Origin: Agathobacter sp.
GTDB lineage: Bacteria; Bacillota; Clostridia; Lachnospirales; Lachnospiraceae
Reading direction: 5' to 3'
DNA length: 64,000 nucleotides
NCBI GenBank assembly: GCA_022769125.1
Contig: JALEKN010000012.1
Span: 1 to 64,000, forward strand
The notes beneath the pieces were generated by a model, which worked only from the letters and a program-made list of their open reading frames with translations, was not told where the DNA came from and ran no database searches. Position numbers and translations under genes: made by a program. Positions 40,864 through 49,549 of the stretch are shown piece after piece (the first letter of the stretch is position 1; every line of letters starts with the position of its first letter).

Positions 40864-42678
40864 GTGGAAATCCGAGATTTAACAAGAAGGAATGTTGTGC
40901 CTGTTTTCTATGCGTGTGACAACCGGTTTGCCCGGTATACACTTGTTTCTATTACTTCTTTGATTGCAAATGCCTCAAAAGAATACCGGTACCATATTTA
41001 CATTTTAAGTACCGGAATTGAGGAGAAGTATAAGGAATACGCAAAAAGTCTGCGCACAAAGAATGTTATTGTAGAATTTGTCGACATGAAGGATACCATG
41101 GACCAGATTGCCGACAAGCTCCCGGTGCGAGACTATTATTCAAAGACAACCTATTACCGTCTGTTTATTCCGCTTATGTATCCGCAGTACCGCCGTGCAA
41201 TCTATATCGACAGCGACACCATTGTGACCGGCGATATTTCCGAGATGTTCAGCGTCAATATCGGACGGAATTATGCAGCTGCCTGCATTGACCAGCCGGT
41301 ACATCAGATGGCGATTTTCACCGAATATGTTGAACAGGTGCTTGGCATTAAGGGAAGAAACTACTTTAATGCGGGAGTTATGCTTATTAACTGCAAGCAG
41401 TTCCGCGACAATAAGCTTCTGGACGCGTTTATCGAGAAATTGAATCTCTACACCTTCGTAGTTGCGCAGGATCAGGATTATCTGAATCTGATCTGCAAGG
41501 ACCATGTCTACTATCTTGATGACAGATGGAATGCGCAGGTAATCGGAGAAATGGCATGCAAAGAGAAGGATTTTGGAATCATTCACTTTAACATGGCAGC
41601 AAAGCCTTGGAACTATCCGGATTGCCGTTTTGCATCCTACTTCTGGAAATATGCGCAGATGACTCCGTTTTACGATTCCATCCGCGAGGACATGAGCAAA
41701 TATACGGATGAACAGCGAAAACGCGATGATCTGTCAGGGGAGAACCTTGTCAATATGGCAATTTCAGAGATCCACAACGAGCACAATTATCTTCGGATGA
41801 TGAGCGGGCGTGACGGCAGATCTGAGGAACGCAGGGAAATCCTTAAGAAGATAGAGCAGTATGAGCGTGAGGGACGGTTTGATGAGGATGTGGAGGATGA
41901 TCCGCCGGCACCGGTACTGATGCCGGAAGATATTGATTATCTGCCCCGCAATTTTACAAGCAGGATTCAGACAAAGTATGCGTTTAAGCTTGCCAGATGG
42001 TTTGTCAATCTTTTGATCCGCAAGAAGCAGCTTATCATTAAGGAAATCACGGGTGAGGAGTATCTGCACGAGCTGAAAAAGAACAAGGTCGGCGCGGTGC
42101 TTACCTGTAACCATTTTAACGCGAATGACAGCTTCGCAGCGCAGCTTGCATTTGAGGCTGCCGGTGTGAAAAAGCGCAGGATGTACCGTGTGATCCGTGA
42201 AGGCAATTATACAGGATTCCCGGGATTCTACGGGTATCTGATGCGGCACTGTGATACACTTCCGCTCAGCGAGAACAAGGATACGATGAAGAAATTCATA
42301 AAGGCTGTAGATACGGTTTTGCAAAAAGGAAATTATGTTCTTGTTTATCCGGAACAGAGTATGTGGTGGAATTACCGTAAGCCGAAGCCGCTGCAGAAAG
42401 GTGCATTCACTTTTGCGGCCCGCAACAAGAAGCCGGTAGTGCCGATGTTCATCACAATGAATGACAGCCCGATCCTGGATAAAGAGGGCTTTTATGTACA
42501 GGAATATTCTATCCATATCTGCCCGCCAATTTATCCGGATCCGGCAAAGAGGCTGGCGGATAATGTGCAGATGATGAAGAAGAAGAACTACGAAGCATGG
42601 AAGAATATCTATGAAGAGACTTATGGAGTGCCGCTTACCTACACATGTGACCCGGAACTCTTAAAAGAAAAGCTATAG
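40864..42678 (+). CDS. Fusion protein: GT8 glycosyltransferase plus PlsC-like acyltransferase
   Basis: 604 residues from GTG 40864 with GGGAGG 8 bases upstream. Residues 1 to about 285 are GT8: YACDNRFARYTLVSITSL near 15, DxD in AIYIDSDTIVTGD near 112, NYFNAGVMLINCKQF near 168 and a final HFNMAAKPW near 238. A charged linker (about 300-365) follows. Residues about 375-604 are a PlsC-type acyltransferase with a correct HX4D (NHFNAND near 416) and YPEQSMWW near 497. One chain could thus glycosylate and acylate the same lipid. It parallels the separate PlsC and GT8 genes just upstream, so the cassette holds two copies of each activity. Confidence 0.85.
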   Translation: MEIRDLTRRNVVPVFYACDNRFARYTLVSITSLIANASKEYRYHIYILSTGIEEKYKEYAKSLRTKNVIVEFVDMKDTMDQIADKLPVRDYYSKTTYYRLFIPLMYPQYRRAIYIDSDTIVTGDISEMFSVNIGRNYAAACIDQPVHQMAIFTEYVEQVLGIKGRNYFNAGVMLINCKQFRDNKLLDAFIEKLNLYTFVVAQDQDYLNLICKDHVYYLDDRWNAQVIGEMACKEKDFGIIHFNMAAKPWNYPDCRFASYFWKYAQMTPFYDSIREDMSKYTDEQRKRDDLSGENLVNMAISEIHNEHNYLRMMSGRDGRSEERREILKKIEQYEREGRFDEDVEDDPPAPVLMPEDIDYLPRNFTSRIQTKYAFKLARWFVNLLIRKKQLIIKEITGEEYLHELKKNKVGAVLTCNHFNANDSFAAQLAFEAAGVKKRRMYRVIREGNYTGFPGFYGYLMRHCDTLPLSENKDTMKKFIKAVDTVLQKGNYVLVYPEQSMWWNYRKPKPLQKGAFTFAARNKKPVVPMFITMNDSPILDKEGFYVQEYSIHICPPIYPDPAKRLADNVQMMKKKNYEAWKNIYEETYGVPLTYTCDPELLKEKL

Positions 42679-42699
42679 AAAAAGCAAAAGGAGAATATC

Positions 42700-42957
42700 A
42701 TGGAACCACTTGAATTTCGCTATGACACACAGCTTTTGATCGAGGGGGAGAACCTCGATGAGGATGAAATCTCGGATTACATCACCGAGCATTTTAAGGG
42801 CGATTGCCTGCTGGCAGTCGGAGATGAGGAACTTATCAAGATTCACTTCCATACCAATGAACCGTGGAAAATTTTAGAGTACGGAGCAACACTTGGAGAG
42901 ATCTATGACATCGTTGTCGAGGATATGGACAGACAACAGAGAGGTCTGAAGGGCTGA
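42700..42957 (+). CDS. Stand-alone FakA C-terminal-like (Dak1_2) domain protein
   Basis: 85 residues. The sequence around GDCLLAVGDEELIKIHFHTNEPWKILEYG, read in short pieces (GDCLLAVGDEELIKIHFHTN near 35), resembles the middle/C-terminal region of YloV/FakA, the kinase subunit of the fatty-acid kinase that works with DegV/FakB lipid carriers. The nucleotide-binding DAK2 domain is missing, so it cannot be a kinase alone. AAAGGAG lies 9 bases upstream. It is 21 bases after the GT8-PlsC fusion, so it is probably in the same lipid-related operon. Role unknown. Confidence 0.65.
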   Translation: MEPLEFRYDTQLLIEGENLDEDEISDYITEHFKGDCLLAVGDEELIKIHFHTNEPWKILEYGATLGEIYDIVVEDMDRQQRGLKG

Positions 42958-43006
42958 TAGTTACAAATTTAACAAAATACCACACTAAAGGACTAGAGAC
43001 TCTCTA

Positions 43007-43036
43007 TTGACGAAATGCAGGGTAATTGCTTACAAT
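43007..43036 (+). promoter_or_regulatory. Promoter of the secreted Ig-like protein
   Basis: TTGACG (43007-43012), 18 bp, TACAAT (43031-43036). Confidence 0.65.
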
Positions 43037-43066
43037 GTATGTAACATATTTTCAAAGGAGGATATT

Positions 43067-43951
43067 ATGAAAGTTTCAAAGAAAATTTTGTCACTTGTTC
43101 TGGCATTTGTATGTGCTGTATCTGTTGTTGCCGTAGCGGCTCCGACACAGGTATACGCAGCAAAGACCAAAGAGATCACGCTTATCAAGGGGGAGAAGAT
43201 TTCTTATAATGCGGATAATTATAATGTCAAGTCCGTATCATCCGACAAGAAATCTGTAGTATCTGTAAAGAAGAATGAGGATGAATCAACAGAGATCGTT
43301 CTTACCGCAAAGGAAAAGGGAACTGCAAATGTTACCGTTAAGACCGAGCGCGGAACCAAGAAGTATAAGGTAACTGTTGTTGGAAATGCTGTTTCTTTTA
43401 AAGCAGTTGCACAGGTTGGCTCCTATGTTATCTTTAAGGTAACAAACAAGACCAAGGTTACAATTCCAACCCTCTATTTTGATTATAAGGTCAAAGATTC
43501 TGACGGAGATGTTATAAAGGCTGACACTGACAGCGTATATAAGATTGCTGCAAAGTCTACCGCATATACCTCTGTATATGTCGGATACGGAGAGAAGGTA
43601 AGCCTTAAGAAGAGCTCCGCAAAGATCAATCTCGAGGAGAGCAGAAGATACTTAGATTACAAGTATACCGATCAGACCAAGAAGGTAAAGGTTACTGTAA
43701 CGAAGGAGGAAGAAGGAGACAGAACTGTTGACTTCAAGCTCAAATTCAAGAGCAGCGTGAACGAGTACACAAATGTTGCTGCAGATCTGGTTCTGTATGA
43801 CAGTGATGACAATATCATCGACATCATCCAGTTCAGCAAGTATCTTGGCAAGAAGGAGACCACTTCACAAGAGGGATATTCCAATGCAGTAGATTACTAT
43901 GATCACTATAAGCTTTTTGTAAGAGCATATACGGAAGATTATCAGTACTAA
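43067..43951 (+). CDS. Secreted protein with Ig-like (Big_2-type) domain
   Basis: 294 residues from ATG 43067 (AAAGGAGG upstream). Signal peptide 1-28 ending VYAA, with no lipobox. Residues about 30-105 form a Big_2-like Ig domain ending KGTANVTVKTERGTKKYKVTV. The remainder (110-294) is Lys-, Asp- and Tyr-rich beta sequence with alternating hydrophobic residues, without a motif I recognise. It has its own promoter and terminator. Probably a surface or secreted binding protein. Confidence 0.75.
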   Translation: MKVSKKILSLVLAFVCAVSVVAVAAPTQVYAAKTKEITLIKGEKISYNADNYNVKSVSSDKKSVVSVKKNEDESTEIVLTAKEKGTANVTVKTERGTKKYKVTVVGNAVSFKAVAQVGSYVIFKVTNKTKVTIPTLYFDYKVKDSDGDVIKADTDSVYKIAAKSTAYTSVYVGYGEKVSLKKSSAKINLEESRRYLDYKYTDQTKKVKVTVTKEEEGDRTVDFKLKFKSSVNEYTNVAADLVLYDSDDNIIDIIQFSKYLGKKETTSQEGYSNAVDYYDHYKLFVRAYTEDYQY

Positions 43952-43991
43952 TCCTTGCAGGATAACAGAATTAAATAAATTGTAACAATGG

Positions 43992-44019
43992 ACCGGGCAC
44001 GAAAGTGCCCGGTTTTTTC
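43992..44019 (+). terminator. Intrinsic terminator, GAAA loop
   Basis: ACCGGGCAC (43992-44000), GAAA, GTGCCCGGT (44005-44013), then TTTTT. Confidence 0.92.
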
Positions 44020-44095
44020 GTTTAAATGATTTTATGACATGCTGCAGGATTTTGTCAGATTAGGGGAACTGTAAAAAGAACCTTGTAGACGAAGA

Positions 44096-44138
44096 AAAAG
44101 GCGCTATTTCTACTTGGATCGTAGAGATAGCGCTTTTT
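44096..44138. terminator. Bidirectional terminator after typA
   Basis: A 13-bp stem with one mismatch (44101-44113 with 44121-44133) flanked by A5 upstream and T5 downstream, so it can act on the minus-strand typA transcript and on plus-strand read-through. Confidence 0.8.
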
Positions 44139-44160
44139 ATATGGTAATAGAACCGGTAAA

Positions 44161-46008
44161 TTATGAGTTCATTGCCTGCTTCTTTGCATATCCTGCACGG
44201 CGGCGGAGTGTCGGATCAAGGATACGCTTGCGGATACGAAGGCTCTCCGGTGTTACCTCAAGAAGCTCATCGGTATCGATGAAGTCAAGTGCCTGCTCCA
44301 AACTTAAGATGCGAGGCGGAACAAGGGTAAGTGCCTCGTCAGCGGAAGAAGAACGGGTGTTGGTCAGGTGCTTCTTCTTGCAGACGTTCAGCTCGATATC
44401 CTCAGCCTTTGAACTCTGTCCGATGACCATTCCGGAGTATACCTTCTCGCCAGGTCCGATAAAGAGTGTGCCACGCTCCTGCGCTGAGAAAAGACCGTAG
44501 GTTACAGACTCGCCGGACTCAAATGCGATCAGGGAACCGGTTGCACGGTAAGCGATCTCACCGCGAAATTCGTCATAGCCGTCGAAAATTGTATTGATGA
44601 TACCATTTCCCTTGGTATCGGTCATGAATTCGCCACGGTATCCGATCAGTCCGCGGGAAGGAATGCGGAACTCAAGACGGGTGTAGCCGCCTGCGATGGA
44701 GCCCATGTTGCGAAGCTCGCCCTTGCGCTGCTGAAGCTTGGAGATAACAGCTCCGGTAAATTCGTCCGGCACATCCACATAAGCGATCTCCATAGGCTCA
44801 AGCTTCTTGCCTCTCTCGTCGGTCTTGTAGAGAACCTCTGCCTTGCTGACTGCAAACTCATATCCCTCACGTCTCATGTTCTCGATCAATACGGAAAGAT
44901 GAAGCTCACCACGGCCGGAAACCTTAAGGGAATCCGGGCTGTCGGTCTCTTCGACACGAAGCGATACATCTGTGTTTAATTCGCGGAACAGTCTGTCGCG
45001 GATGTGGCGGGAAGTAACATACTTTCCTTCCTGTCCTGCAAGCGGGCTGTCGTTTACGATGAAGTTCATGGAGATGGTCGGCTCTGAGATCTTCTGGAAC
45101 GGGATAGCAACCGGATTCTCAGGGGAGCAGATCGTATCTCCGATGTGGATATCTGCGATACCGGAGATCGCAACGATAGAACCAATGCGTGCCTCTGCAA
45201 CATCCACCTTGTTTAAGCCGTCAAATTCGTACAGCTTGCTGATGCGGACCTTCTGCATCTTGTCCGGATCATGGTGGTTGACAACAACGGCATCCTGATT
45301 GACACGGAGCACGCCGTTATCAACCTTTCCGATACCGATACGTCCGACATACTCATTGTAGTCGATTGTACTGATGAGCACCTGTGTGCTGGCATCCGGA
45401 TCGCCCTCCGGAGCAGGAATGTAATTGATGATCGTCTCAAAAAGAGGAGTCATATCCTTGCGCTCGTCATCTAAGTTAAGCATTGCATAGCCGTCACGGG
45501 CAGAAGCGAAGACGAACGGGCAGTCAAGCTGCTCGTCGGAAGCATCAAGATCCATGAAAAGCTCTAATACTTCGTCAATAACCTCGGTCGGTCTTGCCTC
45601 CGGCCGGTCAATCTTGTTGATGCAGACGATAACCGGAAGGTTGAGGGCAAGTGCCTTCATCAGAACGAATTTGGTCTGTGGCATGGTTCCTTCAAATGCA
45701 TCTACCACAAGAACTACGCCATTTACCATCTTGAGAACTCGCTCAACCTCACCGCCGAAGTCTGCATGTCCCGGGGTATCGATAATGTTAATCTTTATAT
45801 CTTTGTATTGAACGGCAGTATTTTTGGAAAGAATCGTAATTCCACGCTCACGCTCAATATCATTTGAATCCATGACACGTTCCTGAACTTCCTGATTCTC
45901 ACGAAAAACACCACTCTGCTTTAAAAGCTCATCGACCAATGTGGTCTTACCATGGTCTACATGGGCGATAATCGCGATGTTTCGAATATCATCTCTTGTC
46001 GTTTTCAT
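44161..46008 (-). CDS. typA: Translational GTPase TypA/BipA
   Basis: 615 residues, full length. Ribosome-binding GTPase of the EF-G/LepA group, with roles in 50S assembly and stress. G domain: AHVDHGKTTLVDELL near 15, the switch RERGITI near 53, DTPGHADFGGE near 76 and NKIDRPEARP near 130. EF-G-like domains and the TypA-specific C-terminal domain follow (IPSRGLIGYRGEFMTDTKG near 465). Its terminator lies 22 bases downstream. Confidence 0.95.
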   Translation of the reverse strand: MKTTRDDIRNIAIIAHVDHGKTTLVDELLKQSGVFRENQEVQERVMDSNDIERERGITILSKNTAVQYKDIKINIIDTPGHADFGGEVERVLKMVNGVVLVVDAFEGTMPQTKFVLMKALALNLPVIVCINKIDRPEARPTEVIDEVLELFMDLDASDEQLDCPFVFASARDGYAMLNLDDERKDMTPLFETIINYIPAPEGDPDASTQVLISTIDYNEYVGRIGIGKVDNGVLRVNQDAVVVNHHDPDKMQKVRISKLYEFDGLNKVDVAEARIGSIVAISGIADIHIGDTICSPENPVAIPFQKISEPTISMNFIVNDSPLAGQEGKYVTSRHIRDRLFRELNTDVSLRVEETDSPDSLKVSGRGELHLSVLIENMRREGYEFAVSKAEVLYKTDERGKKLEPMEIAYVDVPDEFTGAVISKLQQRKGELRNMGSIAGGYTRLEFRIPSRGLIGYRGEFMTDTKGNGIINTIFDGYDEFRGEIAYRATGSLIAFESGESVTYGLFSAQERGTLFIGPGEKVYSGMVIGQSSKAEDIELNVCKKKHLTNTRSSSADEALTLVPPRILSLEQALDFIDTDELLEVTPESLRIRKRILDPTLRRRAGYAKKQAMNS

Positions 46009-46058
46009 AAATAATCCTTTCTTATATAAATGCGTCTAAGCTCCAAATCAACTCACAT

Positions 46059-46086
46059 ATTTTATCACAAATCCTTAATTTGACAA
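46059..46086 (-). promoter_or_regulatory. Promoter of typA
   Basis: Minus strand: TTGTCA (46086-46081), 16 bp, TAAAAT (46064-46059), about 50 bases upstream of the start. Confidence 0.6.
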
Positions 46087-46177
46087 GCTTTTTGCCATAT
46101 AAATTATTTTTTACAGTTTTTCGGGAAAAATTTATTACAAAAAAAGCAACTTTATTTCTCCGGCTTATCGACAAAAA

Positions 46178-46206
46178 TTGAGAATTTATATCCTTGTCCG
46201 GATGAT
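46178..46206 (+). promoter_or_regulatory. Candidate promoter of the SSB-like gene
   Basis: TTGAGA (46178-46183), 17 bp, GATGAT (46201-46206). The -10 is poor. Confidence 0.35.
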
Positions 46207-46254
46207 ACAACAAAAGCCTAAAAAAATTTTCCACAAAAGGAAGGGAGAAAATTC

Positions 46255-46881
46255 ATGGCAGATAAAATTTTTGAAAACAACCAGGTATCCATTGTCGGAG
46301 AGATCGTATCAGATTTCGAGTACAGCCACGAAGTGTATGGGGAAGGCTTTTACATGGTCGAGGTGTCGGTAAGCCGGCTATCGAACTTTGTGGACTATAT
46401 TCCGGTTATGGTGTCCGAGCGATTGATTGATGTAAGCGGTGACTATATGGGCAAATATGTCTATATCGGCGGGCAGTTCCGGTCATTCAATCGGCACGAG
46501 GAGAAGAAGAACCGGCTGGTTCTGTCCGTTTTTGCGAGGGAACTTGAGGTGCTGCCCGATGCAGGGGAGGAGAGTGCAAGCAACCAGATCTTTCTGGACG
46601 GCTATATCTGCAAGGACTCCATTTATCGTAAAACACCGCTGGGAAGAGAAATTGCAGACCTGCTTGTTGCAGTGAACCGATCATACGGAAAATCGGATTA
46701 CATACCTTGCATCTGCTGGGGAAGGAATGCAAGATTTGCCGCCGGATTCGAGGTCGGAACACATGTACAGATCTGGGGCAGAATCCAAAGCCGAGATTAT
46801 GTAAAGAAAATCAATGAGACAGATGTGGAGCAGAGAACGGCCTACGAAGTATCTGTAAGTAAAATCGAATTCATGGAATAA
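46255..46881 (+). CDS. Single-stranded DNA-binding-like protein with two OB folds
   Basis: 208 residues with a duplicated SSB-type OB pattern. The first half (about 5-100: NQVSIVGEIVSDFEYSHEVY, then FYMVEVSVSRLS) and the second (about 110-206: NQIFLDGYICKDSIYRKTPL, then IADLLVAVNRSYGKSDYIPC and WGRIQSRDY) each look like one OB fold. A canonical SSB is ~150 residues with one OB fold and an acidic D-D-I/L-P-F tip; that tip is absent. It may bind single-stranded DNA without the usual partner docking. AAGGAGAG precedes the start. Monocistronic. Confidence 0.78.
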   Translation: MADKIFENNQVSIVGEIVSDFEYSHEVYGEGFYMVEVSVSRLSNFVDYIPVMVSERLIDVSGDYMGKYVYIGGQFRSFNRHEEKKNRLVLSVFARELEVLPDAGEESASNQIFLDGYICKDSIYRKTPLGREIADLLVAVNRSYGKSDYIPCICWGRNARFAAGFEVGTHVQIWGRIQSRDYVKKINETDVEQRTAYEVSVSKIEFME

Positions 46882-46946
46882 TAAGGGGAAGATAGTGAAA
46901 AATAAATGCTGTACCGGGGGCGCTGCGGTGGTTTATTCTCATAAAG

Positions 46947-46975
46947 TTGCAAAAAAAGTAAGAGTGTGATATTTT
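46947..46975 (+). promoter_or_regulatory. Promoter of the adenosyltransferase gene
   Basis: TTGCAA (46947-46952), 17 bp, TATTTT (46970-46975). Confidence 0.45.
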
Positions 46976-47012
46976 AGGAGAGATTTCTTTTTTCGTACAT
47001 ATGGAGGATGTT

Positions 47013-47498
47013 ATGGGTAAAGGCGTAGTACAGATTTATTATGGCGAAGGACATGGAAAATCCACAGCCGCATTGGGAAATGCAATTCAGATGGCCGGAG
47101 ATGGCAAGAGTGTAATTGCAATACAGTTCATGAAGGGGAAAATGGAAAAAGAGGCAGACTTTTTACAGAGACTAGAGCCGGAGATCCGTTTTTTCCGTTT
47201 CGCAAAGTCAGATGTAGCGTTTGAGGAATTGAGCGAAGAGGAAAAACAGGAGGAGAGCATTAATCTGAAAAACGGATTTAATTACGGCAAAAAAGTGGTC
47301 TGTACCGGAGCCTGCGATCTTCTTATTATGGATGAAATATTAGGATTATTGGATGAAGGTGTTATTACGGTGGAGGATATGAAGGAACTCGTCAGTGCAA
47401 AGCCGGAAGAAATGAATATCATATTCACAGGACGGGTACTTCCGGACGCGCTTCGTGCATGCGCAGATGAGATATATAATATTGCACCGGAGAAATAA
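47013..47498 (+). CDS. Cob(I)alamin adenosyltransferase, CobA/BtuR type
   Basis: 161 residues from ATG 47013 (GGAGG 6 bases upstream). Transfers adenosyl from ATP to cob(I)alamin/corrinoid, making coenzyme B12. P-loop GEGHGKSTAALGNA near 10, IAIQFMKG near 38 and the Walker-B-like DLLIMDEILGLLD near 106. Slightly shorter than E. coli BtuR (~196). No other cobalamin-synthesis gene is beside it, so it probably serves salvaged B12; a candidate B12-type uptake pair lies at 58 kb. Confidence 0.85.
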   Translation: MGKGVVQIYYGEGHGKSTAALGNAIQMAGDGKSVIAIQFMKGKMEKEADFLQRLEPEIRFFRFAKSDVAFEELSEEEKQEESINLKNGFNYGKKVVCTGACDLLIMDEILGLLDEGVITVEDMKELVSAKPEEMNIIFTGRVLPDALRACADEIYNIAPEK

Positions 47499-47509
47499 TA
47501 ATTGGTGCG

Positions 47510-47538
47510 TTGACATTGCAGGTGTCAGGTGCTAAGAT
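47510..47538 (+). promoter_or_regulatory. Promoter of the riboswitch-controlled dap operon
   Basis: TTGACA (47510-47515), 17 bp, TAAGAT (47533-47538). Confidence 0.7.
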
Positions 47539-47587
47539 AAAGAAGATAAAGTTGTAGCAGCAGCTACGACCGATTATATAAGAAAAG

Positions 47588-47752
47588 CAGGATAGAGGTT
47601 GCGCGAATTATCAGTACCTTATAGGATGCAGCAGGAGCAGGAGAATATAAGGGAAAGGAAGAGCGCCGAAAGTATGCGGCGTCTGCAGTTGTATGCTTGG
47701 GCATGGAGCGAACAGTTTCATGACTGTCATCGTAAGATGGAGGGCTATCAGA
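47588..47752 (+). promoter_or_regulatory. Lysine riboswitch (L-box)
   Basis: P1 is closed by GATAG (47591-47595) and CTATC (47745-47749). Conserved L-box stretches are present in order: AGAGGTTGCGCGAA, ATTATCAGTA, GGAAAGGAAGAGCGCCGAAA, TTGGGCATGG and the final AAGATGGAGGGCTATC. A terminator follows. Known members bind lysine and then favour termination, lowering lysine-pathway expression. dapA directly downstream agrees. Confidence 0.93.
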
Positions 47753-47776
47753 AGTTTCGGTAATCCGGAGATTTTT

Positions 47777-47806
47777 TGACCAGCTCATTTGGGCTGGTCA
47801 TTTTTT
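47777..47806 (+). terminator. Riboswitch expression-platform terminator
   Basis: TGACCAGC (47777-47784) and GCTGGTCA (47793-47800) with a T6 tail, between the L-box and dapA. Confidence 0.9.
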
Positions 47807-47827
47807 AATAACAAAGGAGAGAGAAAG

Positions 47828-48718
47828 ATGGCAATTTTTAAGGGTGCAGGTGTTGCAATCGTCACACCGATGAAGGACAACGAGGAAGTAAATTACGATA
47901 AACTGGAAGAGATGATCAACTGGCAGATCGATGAGGGAACCGATGCAATCATTATTGCAGGAACAACAGGTGAGAGCTCAACCCTTACGATGGAGGAGCA
48001 TAAGAAAGTAATCGAGGCAGCTGTGGAGTTTACCGGGCACCGCGTGCCGGTAGTTGCCGGAACAGGCTCGAACTGTACACGTACCGCGATCCAGCTGTCA
48101 CAGGAAGCAGAGGAAGCCGGCGTAGACGGTCTGCTTATCGTGACACCTTATTATAATAAAGCGACACAGGCAGGGCTTGTCCAGCATTATTCAAGAATTG
48201 CACAGAATGTTAAGACCCCGATCATCATGTATAACGTACCGGGCAGAACAGGATGCAATCTTCTGCCGGAGACAGCGGCAACCCTCTTTAAGGAGCAGAA
48301 AAACATTGTCGGATTAAAAGAGGCAACCGGCAATATGGCACAGGCTTCCCAGACGATGTATCTTACCGATGGAAAGCTTGATATGTATTCCGGAGAGGAT
48401 GGACTTGTGGTACCGCTTATGTCAATCGGAGCGATCGGTGTGATCTCCGTATGGAGCAATGTGGCACCGAAGAAGGTGCATCAGATGTGCCAGAGCTTTT
48501 TTGATGGCAATATCGAAGAGGCACGCCTGCTTCAGAGAGAGGGGCTTCCGCTTGTGGATGCGCTGTTTTCTGAGGTTAATCCGATTCCGGTCAAGACCGC
48601 ACTTAATCTTATGGGAAAGAATGTCGGCCCGCTTCGTTCCCCAATGAGCGAGATGGGAGAAGCAGCAAAGGCAAAGCTTGTGCAGGCAATGCGTGAGTAT
48701 GGGATTGCACTTGCATAA
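47828..48718 (+). CDS. dapA: 4-hydroxy-tetrahydrodipicolinate synthase
   Basis: First committed step of the diaminopimelate/lysine pathway: condenses pyruvate with aspartate semialdehyde. 296 residues from ATG 47828 (AAAGGAGAG upstream). GTTGESSTLT near 45, VVAGTGSNCT near 75, the catalytic Tyr in MYNVPGRTG near 138 and the Schiff-base Lys in VGLKEATG near 166. The first gene under the lysine riboswitch. The pathway also feeds peptidoglycan and, in sporulation, dipicolinate. Confidence 0.96.
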   Translation: MAIFKGAGVAIVTPMKDNEEVNYDKLEEMINWQIDEGTDAIIIAGTTGESSTLTMEEHKKVIEAAVEFTGHRVPVVAGTGSNCTRTAIQLSQEAEEAGVDGLLIVTPYYNKATQAGLVQHYSRIAQNVKTPIIMYNVPGRTGCNLLPETAATLFKEQKNIVGLKEATGNMAQASQTMYLTDGKLDMYSGEDGLVVPLMSIGAIGVISVWSNVAPKKVHQMCQSFFDGNIEEARLLQREGLPLVDALFSEVNPIPVKTALNLMGKNVGPLRSPMSEMGEAAKAKLVQAMREYGIALA

Positions 48719-48769
48719 TAATAGATGCAGAAGTGAAAGATACTTACAGAAGAAAAGGAGCATGGATAC

Positions 48770-49531
48770 ATGACGAGAGCAATTATGAATGGCTGCAACG
48801 GAAAGATGGGACAGTGCATCACTAATATTTGCAAGGCGGATCCGGATATTGAGATTGTTGCGGGAATTGATGTATATGATGGGATAAAGAACGATTATCC
48901 GGTTTTCCCAAGCATCAGTGCGTGCACGGTAAAGGCAGACGTTGTTATTGATTTTTCCAACGCATCCGCAGTAGATGAATTGTTAGAATATTGTGTTGCA
49001 ACACAGACCCCGGTGGTTCTTTGTACAACAGGATTATCCGATGAGCAGCTTGCAAAGATGGAAGCGGCAAGTGGAAAGGTTGCAGTCTTAAAGTCTGCAA
49101 ACATGTCGTTGGGAATCAATACACTTATGGAGCTTCTCAAAAAGGCAGCACTTGTTTTCGCTCCGGCAGGCTTTGATATGGAGATTGTCGAAAAACATCA
49201 TAACCAGAAGCTTGATGCACCGAGTGGAACAGCACTAGCATTGGCGGATTCCATGAATGAGGCATTAGATGAAAAATACGAGTACGTATATGACAGAAGC
49301 AAAGAGCGCAAGAAGCGTGACAAGTATGAGATTGGTATCTCAGCAGTACGTGGAGGTAATATCGTTGGTGAACATGAGGTGATTTTTGCAGGGCAGGATG
49401 AGGTGATCGAATTTAAGCATACCGCATATTCTAAGGCTGTTTTTGCAAAGGGAGCCGTGGAAGCTGCAAAGTTCTTGACCGGAAAGCCGGCTGGCAGATA
49501 TGATATGGCGGATGTGATTGCTGCAAAATAA
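48770..49531 (+). CDS. dapB: 4-hydroxy-tetrahydrodipicolinate reductase
   Basis: Second dedicated step of the lysine/DAP pathway, NAD(P)H-dependent. 253 residues. N-terminal nucleotide motif NGCNGKMGQ near 6, DFSNASAVDELL near 63, VVLCTTGLS near 81, the catalytic EKHHNQKLDAPSGTALALAD near 145, and the substrate-loop GGNIVGEHEVIF near 195. AAAGGAG upstream; 51 bases after dapA. pyrC follows with no terminator between. Confidence 0.95.
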   Translation: MTRAIMNGCNGKMGQCITNICKADPDIEIVAGIDVYDGIKNDYPVFPSISACTVKADVVIDFSNASAVDELLEYCVATQTPVVLCTTGLSDEQLAKMEAASGKVAVLKSANMSLGINTLMELLKKAALVFAPAGFDMEIVEKHHNQKLDAPSGTALALADSMNEALDEKYEYVYDRSKERKKRDKYEIGISAVRGGNIVGEHEVIFAGQDEVIEFKHTAYSKAVFAKGAVEAAKFLTGKPAGRYDMADVIAAK

Positions 49532-49549
49532 GAACAGGTGAGGGTTACG

